A stretch of DNA of 64,000 nucleotides from assembly GCA_944325345.1 (NCBI GenBank), contig CALUZV010000001.1, positions 1 through 64,000 of the forward strand. The letters run 5' to 3'. Below the pieces are notes generated by a model. The model was not told the origin of the DNA and searched no databases. It worked only from the letters and a program-made list of their open reading frames with translations. The stretch is from an uncultured Parabacteroides sp. GTDB taxonomy: Bacteria; Bacteroidota; Bacteroidia; Bacteroidales; Tannerellaceae. Both the position numbers and the translations under genes were made by a program. This document shows, piece by piece, positions 10,890-19,255 of the stretch; positions within the stretch are counted from its first letter, which is position 1, and each line of letters starts with the position of its first letter.

Positions 10890-10983
10890 ATTCTTAAAAC
10901 TAAGTCTTAGTTTTTAAAAACTGAATCTTCGTTTTCAAAAACTAAAGTTTGGTTTTTAAAAACTAAGACTTAGTTTTAAGAAT
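10890..10983. repeat. Palindromic array B (AAAACTAAG...CTTAGTTTT)
   Basis: Four units of about 21 bp, each a variant of AAAACTnAnnnTnAGTTTT. The whole 94-bp block is itself an inverted repeat: the outer 33 bases at each end are reverse complements with one mismatch. It lies in the divergent gap between the tRNA-Glu/rpsT promoter and recO. Its period is half that of most other arrays in the window. Confidence 0.85.
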
Positions 10984-11026
10984 AGTTCCGCACCTATATA
11001 AGAATGCGTCGGGTAAGAAAAAACAT

Positions 11027-11034
11027 TACCTTTG
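11027..11034 (+). promoter_or_regulatory. Promoter -7 element for recO
   Basis: TACCTTTG, an exact TAnnTTTG match 23 bp before the recO ATG at 11058. It excludes the upstream ATG at 11004 as the start. Confidence 0.7.
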
Positions 11035-11057
11035 CCACAAAGAAATCATTTATCACT

Positions 11058-11783
11058 ATGCTGACGAACACACGCGGGATTGTATTGCACGCTATCCCTT
11101 ACAATGATACATACGCTATCGTAGCCGTTTACACCGAGGCTTTCGGGCGCGTCTCTTATCTCGTCTCGCGAAGCCGGGGAAAAAAGGCGGCGGCACAGAA
11201 GGCGTTGTTCATGCCTTTCGCCGTCCTGGATATGGAAGTGGAGCATTTGCCCAAGCGCGATTTGCACCGCATCAAGGATTGCCGCTTTTGTTTTCCGCAG
11301 ACGGATACCTTCTGCCACCCGGTCAAAAATGTCTTGGCGTTGTTCCTTTCGGAGGTGCTTTTCCGCACGGTGCGCAATACGGAGGCAGACACTCCCCTAT
11401 TCCTTTATATATATAAGGCCATCGCGTTCCTCGAGACGGCAGACCGAGGAATAGCCAATTTCCATATCGCGTTCCTCTTTCACCTGCTGCATTACCTCGG
11501 CATCTATCCCGACACGCGCCTACAGAAAGACGGCACGTATTTCGATTTGCTAAACGGCGAGTTCACCTATCTGCTCCCCACCCATCCGCATTACCTTTCG
11601 GCCGAAGAGAGCCGCGCCTTCGCCCGCCTGCTCCGCATCAACTTCGAGAACATGTCGCTTTATAGCTTCTCGCGACAAGACCGGGTGCATATCATCAACC
11701 GTATTTTTGAATACTACCGCCTGCACCTGCCCGACTTCCCGGAAATCAAATCGCTGGCAGTCCTGCAAAGTTTGTTCGATTGA
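11058..11783 (+). CDS. recO: DNA repair protein RecO
   Basis: Recombination mediator of the RecFOR pathway, which helps RecA load on single-stranded DNA. The 241-residue protein starts MLTNTRGIVLHAIPYNDTYA, the OB-fold N terminus typical of Bacteroidota RecO, and continues with the helical C-terminal domain (FHIAFLFHLLHYLGIYPD). The frame is open from 11004, but the promoter element at 11027-11034 lies inside that extension. It is followed by a separate promoter at 11855, so it appears monocistronic. Confidence 0.92.
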   Translation: MLTNTRGIVLHAIPYNDTYAIVAVYTEAFGRVSYLVSRSRGKKAAAQKALFMPFAVLDMEVEHLPKRDLHRIKDCRFCFPQTDTFCHPVKNVLALFLSEVLFRTVRNTEADTPLFLYIYKAIAFLETADRGIANFHIAFLFHLLHYLGIYPDTRLQKDGTYFDLLNGEFTYLLPTHPHYLSAEESRAFARLLRINFENMSLYSFSRQDRVHIINRIFEYYRLHLPDFPEIKSLAVLQSLFD

Positions 11784-11854
11784 TGTGTTGTAAAACATAC
11801 GAATAAGTGTCAGAAAAAGACAAAAGTTATTTGGATTGCTCAGGAGAAAAGCCT

Positions 11855-11862
11855 TACCTTTG
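11855..11862 (+). promoter_or_regulatory. Promoter of a candidate small RNA
   Basis: TACCTTTG at 11855-11862 with a TTTG -33-like element at 11830-11833, 21 bp upstream. This is a good Bacteroidota promoter pair with no normal gene behind it. Confidence 0.65.
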
Positions 11863-11867
11863 CAACA

Positions 11868-11985
11868 GAATCCGTTCGGAGAACGAAAAGAAAAGATATG
11901 ATCCCAGTTTTTTTATAATAGGTATTTAGTCCTTTTGTGAAATGTGGTTAGGTGAGGTGGCACGATTCGCTCGTGCCACCTTTTT
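11868..11985 (+). ncRNA. Candidate small RNA of about 115-120 nt
   Basis: The stretch between a strong promoter (11855-11862) and a strong intrinsic terminator (11956-11985) holds no ORF beyond six codons (MIPVFL at 11898). Start and end are inferred from those two signals. It could be a regulatory RNA or a short-peptide transcript. The gap belongs to the convergent recO and fimbrial-anchor-like genes. Confidence 0.5.
11956..11985. terminator. Strong intrinsic terminator
   Basis: A 10-bp stem GGTGGCACGA/TCGTGCCACC with a five-base loop, followed by TTTTT on the plus strand. It ends the candidate small RNA and could also stop minus-strand readthrough. Confidence 0.85.
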
Positions 11986-11996
11986 CATTCTTCAGG

Positions 11997-12953
11997 TTAA
12001 TCCTTGATATCTTCCTCTATCGCCTCGCCCCAATCTGTATTGATAACCAAGTTGAAAGAAGCGTCGGTTGCATTCGTATATAATATGCCAGAGTAACGGG
12101 TGATACGGTTGGGATAGATTGGAATATCAGTTATTTCCTTCTCCCGCACCGGCTCCTCCTCGGCATCCAAGGCCTGCAAGGTAGCTTTGGCAAGGGTGTT
12201 CCCCTCTCCCTGCGGGACAAAAGTATAGAAAGCATGGACGGGAGCATTCCCCGGCTCTCGGTCGTCATCCGTAAACACGTGCGTCAGAGTAAATGCAGAG
12301 GTTTCTTTCGCCGCATAGCCATTCAAGAGGTCGAAGGTTTTGTAAATGCCAGAAGTTTCCACCTTAAATGAAGTAATATTATCAGGCACGTCATCTTTGG
12401 AAACGAACTCGACGCGGGAAACGACACGTTCCAAGGCGAAGGAACGCTCGATATCGTTTCCTATTTCCACTTCAAAGCTGTCGAAAAAATAGAAGCATTC
12501 GCTCACTTGTCCCGGGAACGTCAGATTATTCCCCTCTAACTGAACCCCAGAAGTAGAATGCGCCAAGAAACAGATTTGATAAACACCTGGGGAAAACTCA
12601 TCAGCCACCATCATCTCCGTCGTATTCCCCTCCTCGCTCTTCAGTTGCTGATGTTTGATAATCCGGTCGTCTTGGTCGAAAACTACGTATTCCAGACAAG
12701 AAAACATACTTTCAGCTGGTTCTTCTATGGGTTCTTCGGGTTCGGAAACGGGTGGTTCTTCTACGACCGAAGGCTCAGCGGGCAAACCACCGGGCATGAC
12801 TCGTGTGCCAAACGGGACTACGTCGGGCTGCAACTCAAGATAAAAACGGACGGAAACTGTTCCTTCATCAATCACTTCTAACGATTCGGAATCGGAGGAG
12901 CAAGCGCTCAAAAGACCGGCACTTGCCAAGCATAAAAAGAGAAATTTTTTCAT
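11997..12953 (-). CDS. FimB/Mfa2-like lipoprotein (probable)
   Basis: A 318-residue lipoprotein with the lipobox LLSAC (Cys 18). After a Pro/Glu-rich linker (PSVVEEPPVSEPEEPIEEP, about residues 60-80) come two beta-rich domains. The pattern SFALERVVSRVEF, the phrase HAFYTFVPQGEGN and a C-terminal region ending in NLVINTDWGE resemble fimbrillin-anchor proteins of the FimB/Mfa2 group, which cap or anchor Bacteroidales fimbriae in the outer membrane. No major fimbrillin gene lies beside it, so this is a family-level guess; it could be another member of the fimbrillin-like superfamily. Confidence 0.55.
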   Translation of the reverse strand: MKKFLFLCLASAGLLSACSSDSESLEVIDEGTVSVRFYLELQPDVVPFGTRVMPGGLPAEPSVVEEPPVSEPEEPIEEPAESMFSCLEYVVFDQDDRIIKHQQLKSEEGNTTEMMVADEFSPGVYQICFLAHSTSGVQLEGNNLTFPGQVSECFYFFDSFEVEIGNDIERSFALERVVSRVEFVSKDDVPDNITSFKVETSGIYKTFDLLNGYAAKETSAFTLTHVFTDDDREPGNAPVHAFYTFVPQGEGNTLAKATLQALDAEEEPVREKEITDIPIYPNRITRYSGILYTNATDASFNLVINTDWGEAIEEDIKD

Positions 12954-13054
12954 AGAATAATTCGTTTATGATTAATATGCCTGCAAAGAAACAGAAAATT
13001 ATCGGAAGAAGAAAAATAAATCGGGAAAATGTCTTTCTTTTTTCAGAAAATATC

Positions 13055-13062
13055 TACATTTG
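13055..13062 (+). promoter_or_regulatory. Promoter -7 element for the oxidoreductase/isomerase pair
   Basis: TACATTTG matches TAnnTTTG and lies 44 bp before the ATG at 13107. Confidence 0.6.
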
Positions 13063-13106
13063 CTTCGGATTGAATTATTTTTTACCTTAAACAAAATACC
13101 AGTTTT

Positions 13107-14255
13107 ATGTATCGAAAAATTAGAATGGGTATGATTGGCGGTGGCCCCGGCTCGTTTATCGGCGCAGTTCACCGCATCGCCGCCAATATCGACGGCCAGA
13201 TTGAGTTAGTGTGCGGATGCTTTAGTTCCAATCCCGAAAAATCTCGCGAAACAGGCGAGGCGCTCTTCTTGCCCCCCGAGCGTATTTACGATTCGTGGCA
13301 GGAAATGATTGAGAAAGAAGCTCTCCTTCCCGAAGGCGAACGCATGGATTTCGTCTCCATCGTTACGCCTAACCATGTACATTATGCCCCGGCTATGATG
13401 GCGCTCGACAAGGGTTTCCACGTAGCTATGGACAAGCCGATGACTTTCACCTTAGACGAAGCCGTACAACTGGCTGACAAGGTGAAGGAAACTGGCAAAC
13501 TTCTCCTTTTAACTCATACGTACACCGGCTATCCGATGATCAAAGAAGCCCGCCAGCGTGTGCTTCGCGGAGACCTCGGCCGCGTCCGCCGCATCTACGT
13601 GGAATATCCGCAAGGATGGCTCTACAACGATTGCGCGGCAACAAACAAGCAAGCGGCCTGGCGTGTGGATCCGAACCGCTCGGGCAAGGCGGGTTGTATG
13701 GGTGATATTGGCACACATGCCTTTAACCTCGCAGAATATATCACAGGCTTGAAGGCTGTCGAGATCTGCGCGGAATTGAATACGTTTGTCCCCGGCCGCC
13801 TGCTGGACGACGATGGCGCGGCCCTCATCCGCTACGAAGGCGGGGCACGCGGTGTCTTGACGGCGACACAGATTGCCGTCGGCTACGAGAACGGCCTGAA
13901 GATTCGTGTCTTTGGCGAAAAGGGTTCGTTGGAATGGTTGCAGGAAAATCCGAACACGCTCATCGTCCGCTGGCCCGACCGTCCGGCCGAAATCGTCCGC
14001 ACGAACAACAGCTACGTCTCCGGCATCTCGGCCTACAATAGCCGTGTCCCGGCAGGGCATCCAGAGGGTTATCTCGAAGCCTTCGCCAATCTCTATCGGA
14101 ACTTTGCCACGGCTTTGCGCGCCATCCTGAATGGAGAAAAGCCGACGGTCGAATCGCTCGACTTCCCCTCCGCCGAAGAAGGCGTTCGCGGCATGAAGTT
14201 CATCGAGACGGTTGTGTCGGCGGGAGATACGAATGAGAAATGGCTAAAAATTTAA
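13107..14255 (+). CDS. Gfo/Idh/MocA family oxidoreductase
   Basis: NAD(P)-dependent sugar or polyol dehydrogenase of 382 residues. The N-terminal Rossmann fold has GMIGGGPGSFIGAVH near residues 8-22, and the family's catalytic-lysine motif appears as MDKPMTFTLDEA near 110. The C-terminal alpha/beta domain carries GDIGTHAFNL. The next gene, 4 bp downstream, encodes a sugar-phosphate isomerase-like TIM barrel. Such pairs usually catabolise inositol, keto-sugars or similar polyols, but the substrate cannot be read from sequence. No signal peptide is seen, so it acts in the cytoplasm. Confidence 0.93.
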   Translation: MYRKIRMGMIGGGPGSFIGAVHRIAANIDGQIELVCGCFSSNPEKSRETGEALFLPPERIYDSWQEMIEKEALLPEGERMDFVSIVTPNHVHYAPAMMALDKGFHVAMDKPMTFTLDEAVQLADKVKETGKLLLLTHTYTGYPMIKEARQRVLRGDLGRVRRIYVEYPQGWLYNDCAATNKQAAWRVDPNRSGKAGCMGDIGTHAFNLAEYITGLKAVEICAELNTFVPGRLLDDDGAALIRYEGGARGVLTATQIAVGYENGLKIRVFGEKGSLEWLQENPNTLIVRWPDRPAEIVRTNNSYVSGISAYNSRVPAGHPEGYLEAFANLYRNFATALRAILNGEKPTVESLDFPSAEEGVRGMKFIETVVSAGDTNEKWLKI

Positions 14256-14259
14256 CGAT

Positions 14260-15249
14260 ATGCGTCCAGTTACTTTATACACATTGCAATGGGGCGACCT
14301 GCCCCTCGAAACCGTCTGCCAGAAAGCCAAGGAATTTGGCTACGACGGTCTGGAACTGGGTTTGCCGAACCACGTCGATGTCCGGCAGACAAGTCCCGAA
14401 TACTACGAAGGCATCCGCAGCCTCCTCGATAGCTACGGCCTTCAGCTTCACACGATTTCAACACATCTCATCGGCCAGGCGCTTTGCGACAAGATCGACC
14501 AGCGCCACCGCGCCATCCTCCCAGACTATATCTGGGGCGAAGGCGACCCCGAGGCTATCCACCAGCGTGTCGCCGAGGAGCTTATCCGCACGGCAAAGGC
14601 TGCCAAGGCGCTTGGCGTCAATACGGTAGTGGGCTTTACTGGCAGTCCTATCTGGGCTTACCTCTACTCGTTTCCGCCCGTACCGGAATCCATGATTGAA
14701 GACGGATACGCTGAGTTTGCCCGCCGCTTCACTCCGGTCTTGGATGAATATCAGAAACTTGGCGTCCGCTTTGCCTTGGAAGTACATCCGACGGAAATCG
14801 CCTTCGATACCATTTCTGCGGAGCGTGCCCTTGCCGCTGTGAACAATCATCCGGCTTTCGGCTTCAACTACGACCCGAGCCACCTCGGTTATCAAGGCGT
14901 AGATTATGTGGACTTTATCTACCACTTCGCCGACCGCATTTATCATGTGCACATGAAGGATGTCTATTGGAGCGACACGCCCAAGCGCGCCGGTGTCTTC
15001 GGCGGACACGTTACTTTCGGCGACCCGCGCCGCTATTGGAACTTCCGGAGTCTCGGACGGGGAAAGATTAATTTCGAGGAAATTATCCGTGCACTCAACT
15101 CCATCGGCTACAACGGTCCGCTCTCCGTCGAGTGGGAAGACAGCGCGATGGACCGCGAACACGGTGCCCGCGAATCATGCGCCTTCGTCAAAAATGTTGA
15201 TTTCCAGCCTTCGGCACAGGCGTTTGATGCTTGTTTTGAAAGGAAATAG
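14260..15249 (+). CDS. Sugar phosphate isomerase/epimerase (AP endonuclease 2-type TIM barrel)
   Basis: A 329-residue protein of the xylose isomerase-like TIM-barrel superfamily. Metal-site motifs are ALEVHPTEIAFD (Glu), NYDPSHLGYQG (Asp/His), YHVHMKDV (His) and LSVEWEDS (Glu). It follows the oxidoreductase by 4 bp and shares its promoter. Together they look like a two-step polyol or keto-sugar conversion, but the substrate is unknown. A strong terminator follows at 15271, so the operon ends here. Confidence 0.92.
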   Translation: MRPVTLYTLQWGDLPLETVCQKAKEFGYDGLELGLPNHVDVRQTSPEYYEGIRSLLDSYGLQLHTISTHLIGQALCDKIDQRHRAILPDYIWGEGDPEAIHQRVAEELIRTAKAAKALGVNTVVGFTGSPIWAYLYSFPPVPESMIEDGYAEFARRFTPVLDEYQKLGVRFALEVHPTEIAFDTISAERALAAVNNHPAFGFNYDPSHLGYQGVDYVDFIYHFADRIYHVHMKDVYWSDTPKRAGVFGGHVTFGDPRRYWNFRSLGRGKINFEEIIRALNSIGYNGPLSVEWEDSAMDREHGARESCAFVKNVDFQPSAQAFDACFERK

Positions 15250-15270
15250 GCGATAGATTCTTGTTTCAAG

Positions 15271-15333
15271 AAATCCGGGGAAATGGATTCCGCTCTGCAT
15301 CTTGCGAGCCCGTCCATCTCCCCGGATTTTTTT
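15271..15333 (+). terminator. Terminator of the oxidoreductase/isomerase operon
   Basis: AAATCCGGGGAAATGGA (15271-15287) pairs with TCCATCTCCCCGGATTT (15313-15329) with minor bulging and leads into T7. Confidence 0.85.
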
Positions 15334-15366
15334 ATTTCCACCGGTTTTCATCTAATCCAAGCGCGC

Positions 15367-15604
15367 ATATTTGACGAAAATAGTATTTTCATCAAATAAA
15401 TGCAGAAAAAATTGATCATGCATTATACATGATCAAATAAAAGCAATAATATTTGATCAAACATTATGCATGATCAAATATTTGCAGAAAAACTTGTTCA
15501 TACATTATGAATGATCAAATCTATGCAAGAAAATTTGATCAAAAATTATACATGATCAAATATGCACAAAAAAATTTGACCATGTATAATACATGATCAA
15601 ATTG
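15367..15604. repeat. Palindromic array C (TTTGATCA...TGATCAAA units)
   Basis: Six AT-rich units, about 40-42 bp apart. Each has a dyad TTTGATCA/TGATCAAA around an inner CATTATGC-like loop and a short A-rich link. The first unit is the most degenerate (TTTGACGAAAATAG...). It fills the gap between the convergent isomerase and thioesterase genes. Confidence 0.85.
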
Positions 15605-15637
15605 ACGGGCGTCGATTATGTCCTGCAATTTGCAAGA

Positions 15638-16063
15638 CTATCGCCGCTGCGCATCCTCGATCGGAGCAAACGGCAAGGTCTGTTCCTTCCGGTAGCCTGT
15701 CCCGTTGAAGGTAGCAACCAGATTTCCGGCTTCATTGGTGATATTCACCTCGCAGTTCGCCAGGCGTTTTTTGTTCAAGACCTCCCGCGCTTCGGCGTAG
15801 AGGAAGCCTTTGCTTTCGGCCCGGAAAAAATTGATGTTCGAGGTGATAGATAGCGTGAGTTGCGCGTGGCTGTTTGTCGCCGCCGCAAACGCGAGGTCGG
15901 CGAGCGTGAAGATGGCACCGCCCTGGCAGACACCGCCGCCGTTCAGATGCTGCGGTTTGATTTCCATGCGGGCCCGTGCGTAGCCGTTACCCACTTCGAG
16001 GAGCTCGACGCCTGCCTGCTCGAGGGCAAAACGGTCATTGCTGAGAAAGTCAAAGATGTTCAT
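15638..16063 (-). CDS. PaaI-like hotdog-fold thioesterase
   Basis: A 141-residue acyl-CoA thioesterase-like protein. The hotdog signature is HLNGGGVCQGGAIFTLADLA at about residues 39-58; where many PaaI members have HGG, this one has QGG. The rest follows the family (LSITSNINFFRA, VNITNEAGNLVATFNGTGYR). It lies 81 bp downstream of cysS on the same strand and may be read with it. Substrate unknown. Confidence 0.88.
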   Translation of the reverse strand: MNIFDFLSNDRFALEQAGVELLEVGNGYARARMEIKPQHLNGGGVCQGGAIFTLADLAFAAATNSHAQLTLSITSNINFFRAESKGFLYAEAREVLNKKRLANCEVNITNEAGNLVATFNGTGYRKEQTLPFAPIEDAQRR

Positions 16064-16068
16064 TTTGA

Positions 16069-16138
16069 GTTTTGAGTTATGAATTACGAGTTATGAATTA
16101 TGAGGGATTGACTCGGAACTCATAACTCATAACTCGGA
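16069..16138. repeat. Short GAGTTATGAATTA inverted repeat
   Basis: Repeats of GAGTTATGAATTA-like words on the left are mirrored by AACTCATAACTCATAACTC on the right, between cysS and the thioesterase gene. Similar fragments occur near 54136-54165. It may form a hairpin in the intercistronic RNA. Confidence 0.6.
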
Positions 16139-16144
16139 ATCTTG

Positions 16145-17620
16145 TTAGATTTTCCACTCCGCCCCGTCCTTCGTGTCCTTAATCGTAAAGCCGATTGCAG
16201 TCAGTTCGTTGCGGATTTTATCAGAGGTTGCCCAGTCCTTGTTGGCCTTGGCTTGCTGGCGAATGGAGAGGAGCAAATCGACAGCCTTCGCGAATGCCTC
16301 GCGGCTGGTATCATTGCCGGCTCCGGCCGATTCGTCCACCATACCGAGGATATCAAACAGGAAGAGGTGGAATACGTCTTGCAGTTCTTTTAAATCTTCG
16401 GCGGAGATAGTCCCCTTGCCGTCCTTCGCGGAGTTGATTGCGCGTGCAGCATCGAAGAGATGGGAGATGACGATAGGCGAATTCAGGTCGTCGTTCATCG
16501 CCTCGTAGCATTTCTCGCGCAGTCCTTCCACCTCGAGAGAAGTGGTGGCAGCGGGTTGAAGTTTCATCAGATGGTGGTAGGCATCCATAAGGCGTGCAAG
16601 ACCTTTCTCGCTGGCTTGCAAGGCTTCGTTGCTGAAATCAACGGTACTCCGATAATGCGCCTGGAGGATGAAGAAGCGGATAGTCATCGCCGAATAAGCC
16701 TGCGTGAGGAGTTTGTGGCTGCCGTGGAAGAATTCGTCGAGCGTAATGAAGTTGCCCAACGACTTGCCCATCTTTTGTCCGTTGATGGTGATCATGTTGT
16801 TGTGCATCCAATAATGTACCATGTCGTCGCCCTGCGAGGCTACGGCTTGGGCAATCTCGCACTCGTGATGCGGGAAGATCAAATCCATGCCGCCGCCATG
16901 TATATCGAAATGGCTGCCCAAGTATTTCCGTCCCATAGCCGTACATTCGCAATGCCAGCCGGGGAATCCGTCGCTCCAGGGCGATGGCCAGCGCATGATG
17001 TGCTCGGGTTGCGCGCATTTCCAGAGGGCGAAGTCGATGGGGTTATGTTTTTCGTCCTGGCCATCGAGTGCGCGGGTCGTATTCAGCATCTCGTCGATGT
17101 TGCGACCCGACAGAATGCCGTAGCGATGCTTTTTGTTATACTTTTCAACATCAAAATAGACCGAGCCCTGGCTCTCGTAGGCGTAGCCATTGGCAAGAAT
17201 CTCCTTCACCAGTTCGATTTGCTCGATGATATGTCCCGACGCCAGCGGCTCGATGCTCGGTGGCAGTACATTGAGGGCTTCCATCGCGTGGTGGTAGCGG
17301 TTGATGTAGTATTGCGCCACTTCCATCGGCTCCAACTGTTCGAGGCGGGCTTTCTTGGCGATTTTATCCTCGCCGCTGTCGGCGTCGTGCTCGAGGTGGC
17401 CGACATCCGTGATGTTCCGGACGTAGCGTACCTTGTATCCCAGATGTTTCAGATAACGGAATAACAAGTCGAACGTGATGGCCGGACGTGCATGACCCAG
17501 ATGGGCATCGCCGTAAACCGTAGGACCGCAAACATACATCCCCACGTGCGGCTCGTGCAGGGGGACGAATTGTTCTTTCTTACGCGAGAGCGTATTGTAG
17601 ATATACAATGGGTGTTCCAT
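16145..17620 (-). CDS. cysS: Cysteinyl-tRNA synthetase
   Basis: Class I aminoacyl-tRNA synthetase charging tRNA-Cys. The 491-residue protein has the HIGH motif as HLGH in [16 protein letters not shown] (residues about 31-46), the zinc-site Cys of that segment, WHCECTAMG, the HHECEIAQ segment, and the KMSKS loop as KMGKS in [12 protein letters not shown]. The DALR anticodon-binding C terminus is present. A TATCTTTG promoter element lies about 55 bp upstream of the ATG at 17620. Length and motifs are complete. Confidence 0.97.
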   Translation of the reverse strand: MEHPLYIYNTLSRKKEQFVPLHEPHVGMYVCGPTVYGDAHLGHARPAITFDLLFRYLKHLGYKVRYVRNITDVGHLEHDADSGEDKIAKKARLEQLEPMEVAQYYINRYHHAMEALNVLPPSIEPLASGHIIEQIELVKEILANGYAYESQGSVYFDVEKYNKKHRYGILSGRNIDEMLNTTRALDGQDEKHNPIDFALWKCAQPEHIMRWPSPWSDGFPGWHCECTAMGRKYLGSHFDIHGGGMDLIFPHHECEIAQAVASQGDDMVHYWMHNNMITINGQKMGKSLGNFITLDEFFHGSHKLLTQAYSAMTIRFFILQAHYRSTVDFSNEALQASEKGLARLMDAYHHLMKLQPAATTSLEVEGLREKCYEAMNDDLNSPIVISHLFDAARAINSAKDGKGTISAEDLKELQDVFHLFLFDILGMVDESAGAGNDTSREAFAKAVDLLLSIRQQAKANKDWATSDKIRNELTAIGFTIKDTKDGAEWKI

Positions 17621-17675
17621 AATCTTTTTCTTTCTAATTATTTATTCGCTACAAGCAAAATTGATTTGCAACGGG

Positions 17676-17683
17676 CAAAGATA
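17676..17683 (-). promoter_or_regulatory. Promoter -7 element for cysS
   Basis: TATCTTTG on the minus strand matches TAnnTTTG, 56 bp before the cysS start. Confidence 0.6.
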
Positions 17684-17694
17684 CGGATTTTTCA

Positions 17695-18918
17695 CTACGG
17701 TCTGTAAACGGTACCCGCAAAAAGCATCGCTCCCGTGCTCTCTTCGGTGATGAAGAAGGCAAAGGGGTGGTCAAAACGAAGCTCCTTGCTCTCGACAGGG
17801 ACAAAATCCGCAAAATCTCCGGTTATTCCCGACACCGCAGCGGCTTCCGTCCCCGCTTCATCTACCTCTATATAGACTTTCTGCATTGCCTTGCTCAACT
17901 TCAGGCTCTCGTCGGACATTCTCGAGAAATCTGCCAGGGACGAGAAGGACTTCTCCATCCCCATCGCCATCAATGTCTCCTCCATATTTTTGTTTTCATA
18001 GCGCATTGTGAAGCGCGGCAGGTATATATCTATCTCGTTCTCGACGTGATAGTCCATCCACTCGTCCCACATTTCCGGGGTCAGCTTGTCAAGGAATGTC
18101 GGCAGGTGTTCTTCCTGCGGCATGACGAGAATCATCGAGAAGGTCCCGTTCCCGTAAGGAATCTTGGCGAGCTGGATGCCTTCCTCTTTGTCTTCGAAGG
18201 CTACGATGTTCTCGCTCTTGTGCATCGTCGGTACTTGTTGTACTTGTCCGTTCAGGAGGTAGAAGGGTTCGTGTCGGGTATTCTCTTCTTTGAATTTTTC
18301 GGTCCAGAAGCTCTTGAAATAAAGCGCATTCAGCAGCAGCAACCGGGTATTGTCCCCGAAGCTTTTGACAAACTCCGGTATCAACCCGTTAGTCTTCTCG
18401 TTGCACCAGTCGTTCACCTGCTGCACGGTCTCGCTGTCGAAGGCGACGTTCGGTCGGATTTCCGCCCGGTAATTGTCGGTGCAGGTTTCGACATATTCCG
18501 GGAGCAGCGCGGCTTTCGCCCACACGCTGTTAGCCGCTACAAAGGTCGTCTGGTTGTCCATCGCAGGCAAGGTTTCGATCATCAGCTTCATATAGGCATT
18601 CACGTCGGCGGTGCTGGCATCTCCGAAGCCCAGAACCTGCCTGATTTCGGCTTCCGTATCACCTCCCGCGCCGTTGAGGGCCAGACCCAGACAATAACCC
18701 ATGCTCAGCGGCGATACACAAAGGTTCGTCGGCTGCGACGAAGCCGACTGGCGGAAGAAGTTGATGGAAAAATCGAGGAGGTTGGCATTCAGCTGCTCCA
18801 TGTTCATGGTGGGGAAGTCAATTTCCACTCTCGGGTTCGGAGCCGGGATTCCACTCTCATCACTGCAAGCCGGCAAGAGCAAAAGGCTTGCGCCAAGGCA
18901 AAAGAAAAATTGTTTCAT
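17695..18918 (-). CDS. Serpin family lipoprotein
   Basis: A 407-residue serine or cysteine protease inhibitor of the serpin fold, exported and lipid-anchored (signal peptide ending LLLPAC). Typical serpin segments are SPLSMGYCLGLALNGAGGDT, NALYFKSFW and the hinge EVDEAGTEAAAVSG, followed by a reactive loop and the closing motif FDHPFAFFI. The flexible hinge with small residues predicts an inhibitory rather than a non-inhibitory member. A gut or oral Bacteroidales would plausibly use it against host or competitor proteases at the cell surface. The P1 residue cannot be fixed by eye. Confidence 0.93.
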   Translation of the reverse strand: MKQFFFCLGASLLLLPACSDESGIPAPNPRVEIDFPTMNMEQLNANLLDFSINFFRQSASSQPTNLCVSPLSMGYCLGLALNGAGGDTEAEIRQVLGFGDASTADVNAYMKLMIETLPAMDNQTTFVAANSVWAKAALLPEYVETCTDNYRAEIRPNVAFDSETVQQVNDWCNEKTNGLIPEFVKSFGDNTRLLLLNALYFKSFWTEKFKEENTRHEPFYLLNGQVQQVPTMHKSENIVAFEDKEEGIQLAKIPYGNGTFSMILVMPQEEHLPTFLDKLTPEMWDEWMDYHVENEIDIYLPRFTMRYENKNMEETLMAMGMEKSFSSLADFSRMSDESLKLSKAMQKVYIEVDEAGTEAAAVSGITGDFADFVPVESKELRFDHPFAFFITEESTGAMLFAGTVYRP

Positions 18919-19020
18919 GTCTTATAGGGGATATTTAAGTTTAACATCTAATGCTTCTGACGAAGAAAAGGGACGTTTTGCTGCATCAGCAACTGCTTTT
19001 ATCCGAAGAAAGGCTTTGGA

Positions 19021-19205
19021 TTTTCAGTATCTGAAGCCTATTTGTTAATATAAGTCAATAGATACTGAGTATCTAAACCACTTTGTGAATATAACCTAAT
19101 AGATACTCAGTATCTAAAAGCTCTTTGTTAATATAAGCCAATAAACACTGAGTATCCAGGCTACTTTGTGAATATAACTTAATAGATACTCAGTATCCAA
19201 AGTCT
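19021..19205. repeat. Palindromic array D (AGATACTSAGTATCT units)
   Basis: Five units with a 41-bp period. The core is the palindrome AGATACTGAGTATCT or AGATACTCAGTATCT (odd centre), joined by a conserved link TTTGTtAATATAA. Units alternate between two variants: links with GTTAATATAAG and GTGAATATAAC. It occupies most of the 336-bp gap between the serpin and GH92 genes, both on the minus strand. Confidence 0.88.
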
Positions 19206-19255
19206 TTTTGCCGATAGGAGGAAACGCCGTTCCAGACGATATTTCCTTTCCCCAC

